Positions 9,663 to 17,807 of a stretch of 64,000 nucleotides of DNA are shown one piece after another; positions within the stretch are counted from its first letter, which is position 1; each line of letters opens with the position of its first letter. This DNA comes from Maribellus luteus (GTDB taxonomy: Bacteria; Bacteroidota; Bacteroidia; Bacteroidales; Prolixibacteraceae). The notes beneath the pieces were generated by a model that worked only from the letters and a program-made list of their open reading frames with translations, was not told the origin of the DNA and did not search any database. Where the stretch lies: the NCBI RefSeq assembly GCF_003576475.1, contig NZ_QWGR01000004.1:372001-436000 (forward strand), read 5' to 3'. Made by a program: the position numbers and the translations under genes.

Positions 9663-9679
9663 AACGTATCTGATACGTT
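9663..9679. repeat. Short palindrome between convergent genes
   Basis: AACGTATC (9663-9670), one base, then GATACGTT (9672-9679). It lies in the 33-base gap between two convergent genes. The spacer is too short for a normal hairpin loop, so it may be a termination aid or simply a protein-binding palindrome. Confidence 0.4.
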
Positions 9680-9691
9680 TCGAAGCGAGAT

Positions 9692-10447
9692 TTATTTCCC
9701 CTTCTTCATCTGTGCATACAGCTTGTTGGCAAAAATAAAGTCGTCGAGTTTTTGATTGCCCGAATCAAGGATTTCGCGGTTGGTGCCCACCCATTCTTTT
9801 TCGCCTTTGCTGATAAACAAAACCGATTCGCCAATTTCAATCACCGAGTTCATATCGTGGGTGTTAATGATGGTGGTCATCTGAAACTCTTTCGTAAGAG
9901 CCTGGATCAGCTGGTCGATCACCGTAGATGTTTCAGGATCGAGACCCGAGTTGGGTTCGTCGCAAAACAGGTATTTCGGGTTGAGGGCGATGGCACGCGC
10001 AATGGCCACACGTTTTTGCATTCCGCCGCTTATCTCGCTGGGGTAAAGTTTGTAGGCCTGCCGGTCGATGTTTACGTGGTCGAGACAAAACTGAACACGC
10101 TTTATTTTCTCGGGGCCGCTCATATTGGTAAACATATCGAGCGGAAAGCGGACATTGCCTTCCACGTTTACACTGTCGAAAAGCGCTCCTCCCTGGAAAA
10201 CCATTCCAATTTCGCTTCGCAGCAGTTTTCGCTCCTTATTGCTCATTTGCACCAGGTTGCGGTCGTTGTACCAGATCTCTCCTTCGTCGATATCAAACAA
10301 GCCAAGAATCGACTTTAGCAAAACGGTTTTTCCCGAACCGCTTCGCCCAATGATCAGGTTGGTTTTTCCGCGCTCAAAGGTGATGGATATATCTTTTAAG
10401 ACCTGGTTGCCATCAAACGCTTTTGATATATTTTTTACTTCGATCAT
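9692..10447 (-). CDS. mlaF: MlaF/Mkl-type lipid ABC transporter, ATP-binding subunit
   Basis: A 251-residue ATPase with Walker A GRSGSGKTVLLKS, the signature segment EISGGMQKRVAIARA, Walker B YLFCDEPNSGLDPETS and a switch His in INTHDMNSV. The combination of the GGMQKR signature and the NSGLDP block is typical of MlaF-like ATPases that move phospholipids between the inner and outer membranes. It overlaps the stop of the upstream permease gene by 4 bases, so the two are translationally coupled. The MCE-domain substrate-binding subunit (MlaD) is not next to it, as is common in Bacteroidota, where it is often encoded elsewhere. Confidence 0.9.
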   Translation of the reverse strand: MIEVKNISKAFDGNQVLKDISITFERGKTNLIIGRSGSGKTVLLKSILGLFDIDEGEIWYNDRNLVQMSNKERKLLRSEIGMVFQGGALFDSVNVEGNVRFPLDMFTNMSGPEKIKRVQFCLDHVNIDRQAYKLYPSEISGGMQKRVAIARAIALNPKYLFCDEPNSGLDPETSTVIDQLIQALTKEFQMTTIINTHDMNSVIEIGESVLFISKGEKEWVGTNREILDSGNQKLDDFIFANKLYAQMKKGK

Positions 10448-11190
10448 GTAAGGAGTAAACGTGTTAAAAGAAGGTCAAAAAACAGGATCAGAATGTTGGT
10501 GTTAACAACGGCCTTGGTGCTGGCTTTTCCCACTTCGAGCGCACCTCCCTGCACATAATACCCAAAATAGGCAGGTACCGACGAAACCAGGAACCCAAAA
10601 ACCAGGCACTTGATAATGGAGAAAGTAATGTAATACGGGTAGAACAGCCATTGAATACCGTCGATGTATTGCGGAATGGTGACCACTCCTACGAGCGGAC
10701 CTGTGAGCATACCTCCCAGCAGACCAAAGAAAACACTCATGATGTAAAGAAAAGGAAAGATGAAAACCACCGCCACGATCTTGGGAAAAATCAGGTAGCT
10801 GGCCGAGTTTACACCCATAATCTCCAGCGAGTCGATTTGCTCGGTAACACGCATGGTGCCGATTTCGGAGGTGATGTTGGAGCCGATCTTTCCGGCCATG
10901 ATCAGTGCGAGCATGGTCGACGAAAACTCCAGCAACAAGGTGTCGCGGGTGCCAAGCCCTACCAGTTCGTTCGGGTAAAGCGGATTGGCAAGTGCATGCG
11001 CAAACTGGATGGTCATAATGCCTCCGATAAAAATGGAAATAATAATAACGATCCACACCGAGTTTACTCCCAGGTTGTCAATCTCGAGAAACAACTGACG
11101 CACATACATTTTGGCTTTTTCGGGACGGGCAAACACTTTCGATAACATCGAAAAGTAGCGGCCTATATGAAAAAAAAATCCCATTCGCAT
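10444..11190 (-). CDS. mlaE: MlaE-type lipid ABC transporter permease
   Basis: A 248-residue inner-membrane protein of the MlaE/YrbE family with about five hydrophobic segments. The central block MAGKIGSNITSEIGTMRVTE and the nearby IDSLEIMGVNS are hallmarks of this permease. It forms the membrane channel for the ATPase encoded just downstream, with a 4-base overlap. The pair probably maintains outer-membrane lipid asymmetry. The start codon at 11190 is followed two codons later by a second ATG, so the N-terminus could be two residues shorter. About 230 bases of AT-rich sequence without a gene separate it from the divergent manC gene. Confidence 0.9.
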   Translation of the reverse strand: MRMGFFFHIGRYFSMLSKVFARPEKAKMYVRQLFLEIDNLGVNSVWIVIIISIFIGGIMTIQFAHALANPLYPNELVGLGTRDTLLLEFSSTMLALIMAGKIGSNITSEIGTMRVTEQIDSLEIMGVNSASYLIFPKIVAVVFIFPFLYIMSVFFGLLGGMLTGPLVGVVTIPQYIDGIQWLFYPYYITFSIIKCLVFGFLVSSVPAYFGYYVQGGALEVGKASTKAVVNTNILILFFDLLLTRLLLT

Positions 11191-11420
11191 TCGATTCCTG
11201 CTTTTCTGTCCGGATAAAATTACAACTTATATAATGGATACAAAACTTTTGAAGTAGCGATTCAGCACAATAGAAATAAAATTCCTCCGTACTTATTTCG
11301 ATATGATTTTTAAATTGGTATTTTTATAGGAAACAGAGGATATAAAAAGGAAGCAAAAGGCAAACATTCAAAATCCCGCAAGCGGGGTGTTTGCTCTGAT
11401 TCCCGAAGAAAAGACTTAGT

Positions 11421-12509
11421 ATGAATAATACGTATTGCGTTATCATGGCAGGTGGCTTGGGAAGCCGTTTTTGGCCACTCAGCCGCACCGCCAAACCCAA
11501 ACAGTTCATGGATATTTTAGGAACCGGCCGCACATTTATGCAGCAAACCTACGAACGTTTTTCAAGGTTGATACCCAAAGAAAACTTCCTGGTTGTGACC
11601 AATGTCCGGTACAGGGACCTGGTGCTGGAACAGATACCCGAATTAGGTGAAGAACAGGTTTTGCTTGAGCCGTTAAGACGCAATACCGCGCCCTGTCTGG
11701 CTTATGCACTTCATAAAATACGGTTAAAAAACCCGGAGGCCAAGATCATTGTAACTCCTTCTGATCATTTAATTCTGAAAGAAGAAGAGTTTGTGAGCCA
11801 GTTGAAAAACGGGTTGGCGTTTCTAGATGTGAAGGAAAGGCTGCTGACGCTGGGAATTAAACCCAGTCGCCCGGAAACCCGTTACGGCTATATTCAGGTA
11901 AAAAAGAAAAAAGAGTTTAACGATCTGGACAACCTCTACAAGGTGAAAACCTTTACGGAGAAGCCCGACGTGGAAATGGCAAAAATATTTATCGAAACCG
12001 GTGAGTTTTACTGGAATTCGGGAATATTTATTTCCTCGGTTGGCTGTTTTATGAAAGCCTTTGATGAGCACCTTCCCGAAATATCGCAAACCTTCCTGAA
12101 AGGTGAGCATTTGCTGGATACGCCCAACGAAGAAGCTTTTATTAAAAAGGCTTATTCCGAATGCCAGGCCATTTCCATCGATTACGGGATTATGGAGAAA
12201 GCCACGAATGTGTATGTGCTGACAGCCGATTTTGGGTGGAGCGACCTGGGAACCTGGGGCTCGTTGTATGAAAACAAGGCAAAAGACGAGGCCGGAAATT
12301 TAATTGAAGGCGACAACATTCTTACCTACGATGTGCGAAACTGCATTGTAAATATTTCGGGTGAAAAAGCCGCTGTTATCCAGGGGCTGGATGGCTACAT
12401 TGTGGCCGAGTCGAACGAAACACTGATGATCTGCCGTTTGGAAGATGAAGACCAGATCAAGAAGTTTGTGACCGATGTGCGGATCAAAAAAGGAGATTCG
12501 CTGGTTTAG
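11421..12509 (+). CDS. manC: Mannose-1-phosphate guanylyltransferase
   Basis: A 362-residue nucleotidyltransferase with the signature MAGGLGSRFWPLSRT at the N-terminus, the AKPKQF motif right after it, and the conserved TEKP and WNSGIF blocks. The enzyme makes GDP-mannose from GTP and mannose-1-phosphate in the cytoplasm, feeding GDP-mannose or GDP-fucose to surface glycans and protein O-glycosylation. The length is that of the stand-alone GMP-type enzyme without the C-terminal isomerase domain, so it is not the bifunctional ManC/AlgA form. It ends at a strong bidirectional terminator shared with the convergent aldolase gene. Confidence 0.9.
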   Translation: MNNTYCVIMAGGLGSRFWPLSRTAKPKQFMDILGTGRTFMQQTYERFSRLIPKENFLVVTNVRYRDLVLEQIPELGEEQVLLEPLRRNTAPCLAYALHKIRLKNPEAKIIVTPSDHLILKEEEFVSQLKNGLAFLDVKERLLTLGIKPSRPETRYGYIQVKKKKEFNDLDNLYKVKTFTEKPDVEMAKIFIETGEFYWNSGIFISSVGCFMKAFDEHLPEISQTFLKGEHLLDTPNEEAFIKKAYSECQAISIDYGIMEKATNVYVLTADFGWSDLGTWGSLYENKAKDEAGNLIEGDNILTYDVRNCIVNISGEKAAVIQGLDGYIVAESNETLMICRLEDEDQIKKFVTDVRIKKGDSLV

Positions 12510-12533
12510 CCTGACTTATTTTTTTATCAAATA

Positions 12534-12566
12534 AAAACCGCCTTCTCTTAACGGGAAGGCGGTTTT
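12534..12566. terminator. Bidirectional terminator between manC and fba
   Basis: A perfect 12-bp stem, AAAACCGCCTTC (12534-12545) with GAAGGCGGTTTT (12555-12566), and a 9-base loop. A and T runs on both sides suit termination of both convergent transcripts. Confidence 0.9.
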
Positions 12567-12591
12567 CTTATGTTGTGATGATCGTATCTGC

Positions 12592-13668
12592 TTAGATTAC
12601 ATCAATTGCATTCAGGTCTTCGAAAGCAACCTGCAAACGAGCGATCATTGCTTCTTCCGCTTTTCTTACCCAAACACGTGGATCGTAGAATTTTTTGTTG
12701 GGTTTGTCGTCACCTTCTGGGTTACCGATTTGTCCCTGCAGGTAATCGTGGTTGGCGGCTTCGAAAGCACGAACGCCATCCCAGTATGCCCACTGAGTGT
12801 CAGTATCGATGTTCATTTTAACTACACCGTAAGAAAGTGCTTCGCGAATTTCTTCGTGTGAAGAACCCGATCCTCCGTGGAATACAAAATCTACTGGTTT
12901 TGCAGCAGTATTGTGTTTTTCCTGGATGTATTTCTGTGAGTTATCAAGAATTTTCGGAGTAAGTTTTACGTTACCTGGTTTGTAAACACCATGTACGTTA
13001 CCAAAAGAAGCAGCAACCGTGAAGTTCGGAGAAACTTTGCTCAGTTCTTCGTAAGCATAGCAAACTTCTTCGGGCTGAGTGTAAAGTTTTGAAGAGTCAA
13101 CATCAGAGTTGTCAACGCCATCTTCTTCACCACCGGTAATACCCAATTCAATTTCAAGGGTCATACCCATTTTGCTCATTCTTTCGAGGTATTTTTTGCT
13201 GATCTCGATGTTTTCTTCCAACGGTTCTTCGCTCAGGTCAAGCATGTGCGAGCTGAACAACGGTTTTCCGGTTTCAGCAAAATGTTTTTCGCTGGCATCC
13301 AGTAACCCGTCAATCCAGGGTAACAGTTTTTTGGCAGCGTGGTCGGTGTGCAGAATTACATGAACACCATAAGCCTCAGCCAACGTGTGGATGTGTTTTG
13401 CACCGGCAACAGCGCCTAAAATAGCAGCTTGTTGTCCTTCCAATTTCAATCCTTTACCGGCATTGAATACAGCACCACCGTTCGAAAACTGGATGATAAC
13501 AGGAGCATTGGCTTTTTTAGCTGCTTCCATAACTGCGTTTACTGATGATGAACTTACTACGTTCACTGCCGGAAGTGCAAATTGATTTTCTTTTGCTACT
13601 TTGAAAATGAATTGTACGTCAGAACCGGTTACTACACCTGGTTTTACGTTTTCGGCTATTTTACCCAT
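12592..13668 (-). CDS. fbaA: Class II fructose-1,6-bisphosphate aldolase
   Basis: A 358-residue zinc-dependent aldolase, close in length to the E. coli class IIA enzyme. Visible motifs are HTDHAAKK (catalytic Asp and zinc His), the Gly-rich FHGGSGSSHEEI segment and MNIDTDTQWAYWDGVRAF near the C-terminus. It cleaves fructose-1,6-bisphosphate to DHAP and glyceraldehyde-3-phosphate, or joins them in gluconeogenesis. The codon use looks like that of a highly expressed gene. The gene is monocistronic and convergent with manC. About 330 bases without a gene lie upstream, with an inverted repeat that belongs to the next gene. Confidence 0.95.
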   Translation of the reverse strand: MGKIAENVKPGVVTGSDVQFIFKVAKENQFALPAVNVVSSSSVNAVMEAAKKANAPVIIQFSNGGAVFNAGKGLKLEGQQAAILGAVAGAKHIHTLAEAYGVHVILHTDHAAKKLLPWIDGLLDASEKHFAETGKPLFSSHMLDLSEEPLEENIEISKKYLERMSKMGMTLEIELGITGGEEDGVDNSDVDSSKLYTQPEEVCYAYEELSKVSPNFTVAASFGNVHGVYKPGNVKLTPKILDNSQKYIQEKHNTAAKPVDFVFHGGSGSSHEEIREALSYGVVKMNIDTDTQWAYWDGVRAFEAANHDYLQGQIGNPEGDDKPNKKFYDPRVWVRKAEEAMIARLQVAFEDLNAIDVI

Positions 13669-13891
13669 TTTGTATTTGTTTATTTGATTTTAGAATTTGT
13701 CTGCTGTCTAAATAAAGTGTAACAAAATTAGAATTTCCCCATTTGTTCAGCAAAATTGCCCTGTTAATGATGATTAAATTCTTCATTATTTAATATTTAG
13801 CCGTATCCGGATACCGGGAAGCGGTGGCTGGTCTTTGAGCATTTCAACCGCCGTAAACATTTTAGTGTCTGACGGATAATAGCATACAAAA

Positions 13892-13938
13892 GGCAGGATT
13901 CAGCTTCGATACTCCTGATCCGGTTGCTGAATCCTGCC
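13892..13938 (-). terminator. Inverted repeat, likely terminator of the coiled-coil gene
   Basis: A perfect 13-bp inverted repeat, GGCAGGATTCAGC (13892-13904) with GCTGAATCCTGCC (13926-13938). Read on the minus strand it is followed by TTTTGT, as expected for a terminator 63 bases after the stop of the minus-strand gene at 14001. The 21-base loop is long for a terminator. The rest of 13669-14000 shows nothing else I can name. Confidence 0.6.
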
Positions 13939-14000
13939 CACTTGTGCCCGGCTGTTTGTTTGAAAAATACGCCTGTTAAGTACTTTTCAGCTCACCGGAA

Positions 14001-14849
14001 TTATTTTATGTTCTCCAGCTTTTGCTGAGCCTTTTTGATTTCTTGCTCTTTGTTTTCGATGTCCTTTAAAAGGTGCTTTTGTTTGCTGGTGTTTTTGTCA
14101 ATTTTCTTCTCGTATTTATCGACCGACTTTTTGGCCTTTTTTATCTCTTTGGAGGTTTTCTTGATATCCTCGTTCAGTGTTTTATTGGCTTCACCCGATA
14201 GAGGAGTGGCGTTGTCGCTTTCCGACAGCATGTTGGTCTTTAATATGTTTTTTGAACCCTTCAGGTCATCGTTCAGGTCGTCGATATCAGATTGTTTCCC
14301 GGCCGATTTCCGGTCCATCTTTTTATTGTCTCTGTCGAAACCCGAATAGTCACTTTTCATTCTCTTGAGTTCTTTCTCCAGTTCGCCTACTTCGTTTCTT
14401 ACTCCTTGCCGGTAAAGCTCTGCCGCATATTTATGGACGTATTCCTGTGCCTTGTCGGTACCGGACCCCGATTGAGCTCCAATAAAACTTCCGTTGTTGT
14501 CGAACAAGGTAGCAAAAGTAATTCGGTCTTTTGCCGAGGTGATGCGTGTGTAAATATCAAGTGTATCGGGGCAAATTTCAGCCACCACTACCCGGCGGAT
14601 CACCCACTGCTCTTTGTCTTCCTTTTCCATTTTTGGAAGTTTTTTAAAAGTGTCGAAAAAGTTCTTCGGAACCAGGGTTGCTTCCCAAAGTGCAATGGCA
14701 TCTTTACTTGTAGTCTGCGGTACATCCACCACAAACGCTGGCTGCATTGCATTGTTCAGGGCCCATTCTTTTTGCTGAACATGGATTTCTTCCTGTGCCT
14801 GTGTGCTGAGAGCTGCAACTATCAATCCAAGGGAAAGTAATTTTTTCAT
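14001..14849 (-). CDS. Secreted protein with C-terminal coiled coil, function unknown
   Basis: A 282-residue protein with a clear signal peptide (MKKLLSLGLIVAALSTQAQ, cut after AQA or nearby), so it is probably periplasmic. Residues 25-140 form a compact mixed domain. From about residue 145 to the end it is highly charged and heptad-like (Lys/Glu/Asp/Ile-rich), predicting a long coiled coil. I do not recognise the family. It is monocistronic, with a probable terminator downstream, and is divergent from the BlaI/M56 pair across about 420 bases of AT-rich sequence. A scaffold or stress-related envelope protein is possible but unsupported. Confidence 0.7.
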   Translation of the reverse strand: MKKLLSLGLIVAALSTQAQEEIHVQQKEWALNNAMQPAFVVDVPQTTSKDAIALWEATLVPKNFFDTFKKLPKMEKEDKEQWVIRRVVVAEICPDTLDIYTRITSAKDRITFATLFDNNGSFIGAQSGSGTDKAQEYVHKYAAELYRQGVRNEVGELEKELKRMKSDYSGFDRDNKKMDRKSAGKQSDIDDLNDDLKGSKNILKTNMLSESDNATPLSGEANKTLNEDIKKTSKEIKKAKKSVDKYEKKIDKNTSKQKHLLKDIENKEQEIKKAQQKLENIK

Positions 14850-15172
14850 AGCATTAAAATTTTAAGTTTTTAAAGGAATCCGGGGCGTTCCATTTGTTTG
14901 TTAACTGATGGATATGTACTTCAATTAGCATCAATTTCATTGAACTCATTTTTCCATTAAAATTGCTTCGTGTAATTGGATGGATTCTTTTTTACTCTGT
15001 TGCCGGATAATTATTTAAGGTTAATGATCAACTATAAATCTGTTAAATTCTCGTTGGTTTCTTCAAAAAATGGCTTTGTGTATCGCCGTTTTCTTGGCCT
15101 TGTAACACGCATCAAATAACAAACAAAGCTGACAGAAGTTCATATTTGGAGTTCAGTAGTCCATGTGTATTG

Positions 15173-15190
15173 TGACTATAAAAATAGTTA
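15173..15190. promoter_or_regulatory. Distal BlaI-type dyad (imperfect)
   Basis: TGACTA (15173-15178), six bases, then TAGTTA (15185-15190). It repeats the layout and half-site of the proximal dyad 39 bases downstream, with one mismatch in the right arm. Confidence 0.55.
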
Positions 15191-15210
15191 AAATGTCAAA
15201 AGATGGCGCA

Positions 15211-15230
15211 ATGACTAGAAATATAGTCAT
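15211..15230. promoter_or_regulatory. Proximal BlaI-type operator dyad
   Basis: A perfect dyad, ATGACTA (15211-15217), six bases, TAGTCAT (15224-15230). Its right arm touches a -7 promoter element. Winged-helix repressors of the BlaI/MecI family bind dyads of this size as dimers, and the gene downstream encodes one, so this is the probable autoregulatory operator. Confidence 0.7.
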
Positions 15231-15237
15231 ATATTTG
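15230..15237 (+). promoter_or_regulatory. -7 promoter element of the blaI-M56 operon
   Basis: TATATTTG fits TAnnTTTG, 35 bases before the ATG of the repressor gene. It overlaps the right end of the proximal dyad by one base, so a bound repressor would block polymerase. Confidence 0.55.
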
Positions 15238-15271
15238 TTTTGAAGGATTGACAAATGAAAAAGATACTGAT

Positions 15272-15640
15272 ATGCAACTTACAAAGGCAGAAGAACAAAT
15301 AATGCAGCATTTATGGGAAATGGGCGAAGGGATTGTTCGCGATATCCGCGATCGCTTTGAGGAACCAAAGCCTGCCCGAAATACTGTTTCAACCGTGTTA
15401 CGTGTTTTGGAGAAGAAAGAATTTGTCGCACATAAAAGCTACGGAAACCTACATGTTTACTATCCTTTAATTGCAAAGGAAGAGTATTCGAAGTCACAGC
15501 TTTTTGGGCTTATGAAAGATTACTTCAACAATTCGTTTCCGGCGCTCGCTACTTTTTTTGCCAAAGAAAAAGATTTGAGTATTCAGGACCTGGAAAGGTT
15601 GATGGAAGAAACCAAACAACAATTATCGAATGATAAATAA
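15272..15640 (+). CDS. BlaI/MecI-family winged-helix repressor
   Basis: A 122-residue repressor beginning MQLTKAEEQIMQHLWE, the usual start of Bacteroidota BlaI proteins; an upstream in-frame TTG at 15248 is less likely. Residues 1-75 form the winged helix (recognition region RNTVSTVLRVLEKKEFV), and the C-terminal part is the dimerisation helix pair. In known systems the partner membrane peptidase BlaR1 or MecR1 senses a signal and causes cleavage of the repressor. Here the partner gene starts nine bases after the stop, so they form one operon. No beta-lactamase is present nearby, so the target is not antibiotic resistance in any visible way. Two matching dyads lie in the promoter. Confidence 0.9.
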   Translation: MQLTKAEEQIMQHLWEMGEGIVRDIRDRFEEPKPARNTVSTVLRVLEKKEFVAHKSYGNLHVYYPLIAKEEYSKSQLFGLMKDYFNNSFPALATFFAKEKDLSIQDLERLMEETKQQLSNDK

Positions 15641-15649
15641 TCCCCGGAT

Positions 15650-17047
15650 ATGGAAACACTTGCCTTTTATTTGTTGAAGTCAGCGCTCTGGTTAGCCGGT
15701 TTTGCACTAGTTTATACCTTGTTTTTGCAAAATGAGCGATACTTTCGGTTAAACAGGTTTTTTCTGATTGGTGGATTATTGGCGGCGATCTTTTTGCCAT
15801 TTTATACCTGGCATTATACAGTCGAGCTTAATACTGAACCGATCGGGTCGTTTGCCGGAATGCCACAACAAGGGGCAAATGAGGCCGCTGTTACAACAGG
15901 TTCGTTTTCAGTGCAAAAGGCTCTGCTGTTTCTGTATTTGACGGGAGTTTTGTTTGTGGTCTTCCGGATGTTAAAGTCCACTATCCCTGTTCTTCAAGTC
16001 ATTTTCAAGTCAAAAGTATATCGGTACGGAAGTATAAAGTTGATCCGTGATGCCGGGTTTCCGGCTTCGTTTTCACTCGTTTCATATGTATTTGTCCATC
16101 CTTCAATCGACGAACCTGAATTAGGTGAAATAGTGAAACACGAACTGGAACACATTCGGCAAAAACACTGGATCGATTTATTGCTTTTCGGGATCTTGCG
16201 CAACATTCAGTGGTTTAACCCGATCGTTTGGTTTTACGGCCGGTTGATCAGGCAAAACCACGAATACCTGGCAGATAAACATGCGCTGCAGAGCAGTTTG
16301 AATCCGGGTGTTTACCGCGCGGTTTTACTCAACCAAACATTTGGTGGGTCAATTATTCCGTTGACCAGTTCTTTTAACTTTTCATTTAACAAAAAACGAT
16401 TTAACATGATGAATCCAATAATTCAATCACCATTAAGAAAACAGAAGTTGTTATTGATCGTACCTGTTTCTGCAGGCATTTTGTATGCTTTTGCAATGCC
16501 GGAATATCGGAATAACACAGAGACTGAAGCACAAAATGAGAATTCACAGGAAACAAAAGTCGTAATCGGGAATATTACCTGGGAGGGTAATTCGGTTTAT
16601 ACTGCTGATGAACTGAATAAGGCTTTAGATATTAAAAAAGGAAATACCTATTCGCAGGAGCAGATTGATCAGCAGCTTTACCATGGTCCCGTTTCTGATC
16701 TTTATCTTAACAATGGATATTTATTTTTTAATCTAGAATCCGTTCCAACTAAGAATTCGGACGGTAGAACTGATTTTGCTTTTAAGATTTTTGAAGGAGG
16801 ACTTTATCAGTTTCGAAAAATTGAGCTAAGAGGTAACAAAAATGTTCCGGCTGATATTCTCCGTGTCGTTTCGATAAGATCCGGAGAGTTGTTTAGTAAA
16901 GCAAAATTAATGGAGTCAACCAAAGCTTTGATAAAGACCGGAAATTTCGTTGCCGAGGAAGTTTCTCCCGATGTAAAACCTGATTTAAGTACACAGGGCT
17001 ATACCGTTGGAATGGTAGATATTGTTTTTAATGTTGTTGAGAAATAA
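15650..17047 (+). CDS. M56 (BlaR1-type) membrane metallopeptidase with two C-terminal POTRA domains
   Basis: A 465-residue protein. Residues 1-260 form an M56/BlaR1 peptidase with hydrophobic segments at about 5-25, 35-52 and 88-108, the zinc motif HELEH (H164, E165, H168) and a third ligand in HEYLADKHAL (E205). A further membrane segment lies at about 265-282. After an acidic, Gln/Asn-rich linker, residues about 303-383 and 386-465 each look like a POTRA domain: GNITWEGNSVYTADELNKAL, then SDLYLNNGYLFFNLE, then KIFEG, then a second RKIELRGNKNVP unit ending in FNVVEK. These phrases closely resemble the BamA POTRA domains of Bacteroidota. In the usual M56 sensors this place holds a penicillin-binding or TonB-like domain. 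The expected topology puts the POTRA pair in the periplasm. A sensor of outer-membrane assembly is an attractive inference, but the signal is not shown. A terminator follows. Confidence 0.85.
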   Translation: METLAFYLLKSALWLAGFALVYTLFLQNERYFRLNRFFLIGGLLAAIFLPFYTWHYTVELNTEPIGSFAGMPQQGANEAAVTTGSFSVQKALLFLYLTGVLFVVFRMLKSTIPVLQVIFKSKVYRYGSIKLIRDAGFPASFSLVSYVFVHPSIDEPELGEIVKHELEHIRQKHWIDLLLFGILRNIQWFNPIVWFYGRLIRQNHEYLADKHALQSSLNPGVYRAVLLNQTFGGSIIPLTSSFNFSFNKKRFNMMNPIIQSPLRKQKLLLIVPVSAGILYAFAMPEYRNNTETEAQNENSQETKVVIGNITWEGNSVYTADELNKALDIKKGNTYSQEQIDQQLYHGPVSDLYLNNGYLFFNLESVPTKNSDGRTDFAFKIFEGGLYQFRKIELRGNKNVPADILRVVSIRSGELFSKAKLMESTKALIKTGNFVAEEVSPDVKPDLSTQGYTVGMVDIVFNVVEK

Positions 17048-17057
17048 AGAAAAGAAA

Positions 17058-17086
17058 GACATCCTCAGCCTTGGGGATGTCCTTTT
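17058..17086 (+). terminator. Terminator of the blaI-M56 operon
   Basis: Stem GACATCC (17058-17064) with GGATGTC (17075-17081), followed by CTTTT, 11 bases after the stop codon. Confidence 0.75.
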
Positions 17087-17152
17087 ATAATCAGTGCGTT
17101 TGGTTCATCTGAAATGCTTTTTCCTTACATTTGTTTAGCAATTATTTAAGTC

Positions 17153-17392
17153 ATGAATATTCAGGCAAAAAAACTGGAATTGGTTGATTTAATTTTGAAG
17201 ACAGATAAACCTGCACTTCTGGAATTGGTTAGCCATATTTTGAAACAGGAAAAGGATGATGACTGGTGGGATGAATTACCGCTTTCCGTTAAAGAGTCAA
17301 TAGATCTTGCCCTGGAACAGGTTGCAAAAGGGGAGGAGCTATCACATGATGTCGTTTTACAGGAAATAAGAGCCAAATATGGTTTGAAATGA
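17153..17392 (+). CDS. Antitoxin of a type II toxin-antitoxin pair
   Basis: A 79-residue acidic protein with a helical N-terminus and a C-terminal stretch (LPLSVKESIDLALEQVAKGE onward, ending EIRAKYGL) typical of small Bacteroidota antitoxins paired with RelE/ParE toxins. Its stop codon overlaps the start of the toxin gene by four bases (ATGA), the classic coupling of such pairs. The antitoxin would bind and neutralise the toxin and repress the shared promoter. It is assigned by context and composition more than by a decisive motif; the exact family is uncertain. Confidence 0.75.
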   Translation: MNIQAKKLELVDLILKTDKPALLELVSHILKQEKDDDWWDELPLSVKESIDLALEQVAKGEELSHDVVLQEIRAKYGLK

Positions 17393-17685
17393 AAATTTTC
17401 TGGTCTCCAAAAGCAAGAGGCGATTTTGAGGACATTCTTGATTATCTGTCAAAGGAATGGGGAATAAAAGAGGTTGAATCGCTGATCAAAAAAACGGACC
17501 GGGTTCTCAATGCGATTGCGCAAAATCCTAAAATGTTTGTTGAGTCTTCTAAAAGGAAAAATGTTAGAAAGGGATTTATAACCAAGCACAACAGTGTGTT
17601 TTATTTGGTTAAATCGCGAAAGAAGGAAGTGGTTTTATTAACGTTTTGGGATAATCGACAAGATCCTGATAAGCTAATCTATTGA
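17389..17685 (+). CDS. RelE/ParE-family toxin
   Basis: A 98-residue basic protein beginning MKIFWSPKARGDFEDILDYL, the typical first strand and helix of the ParE/RelE fold, and ending with the strand pattern VVLLTFWDNRQDPDKL. RelE-type members cut mRNA on the ribosome and ParE-type members poison gyrase; the sequence alone does not say which. The first residues and the FWDNRQDP ending are common in Bacteroidota toxins of this group. It overlaps the antitoxin gene by four bases. No other mobile features flank the pair. Confidence 0.85.
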   Translation: MKIFWSPKARGDFEDILDYLSKEWGIKEVESLIKKTDRVLNAIAQNPKMFVESSKRKNVRKGFITKHNSVFYLVKSRKKEVVLLTFWDNRQDPDKLIY

Positions 17686-17740
17686 ATGATCAAGTAAACC
17701 CTGTTCGTGGATTGTAATAAGAGCTGGCAGCGTATACTAT

Positions 17741-17771
17741 AAAAAAAGGCACCCACCTTTCAGTGGATGCC
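17741..17771 (-). terminator. Terminator of hcp
   Basis: On the minus strand the arms at 17763-17771 and 17748-17756 form a 9-bp stem with one G-U pair, followed by seven T. It lies 37 bases after the hcp stop. Confidence 0.85.
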
Positions 17772-17807
17772 CGTAGAATCAGTCTCCTTTTTGTCCCTAA
17801 TGCTATG

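Noticed and set aside
15272-17047. Beta-lactam resistance operon
   Set aside because: BlaI and an M56 peptidase are present, but there is no beta-lactamase or PBP gene nearby and the sensor end is POTRA-like, not penicillin-binding.
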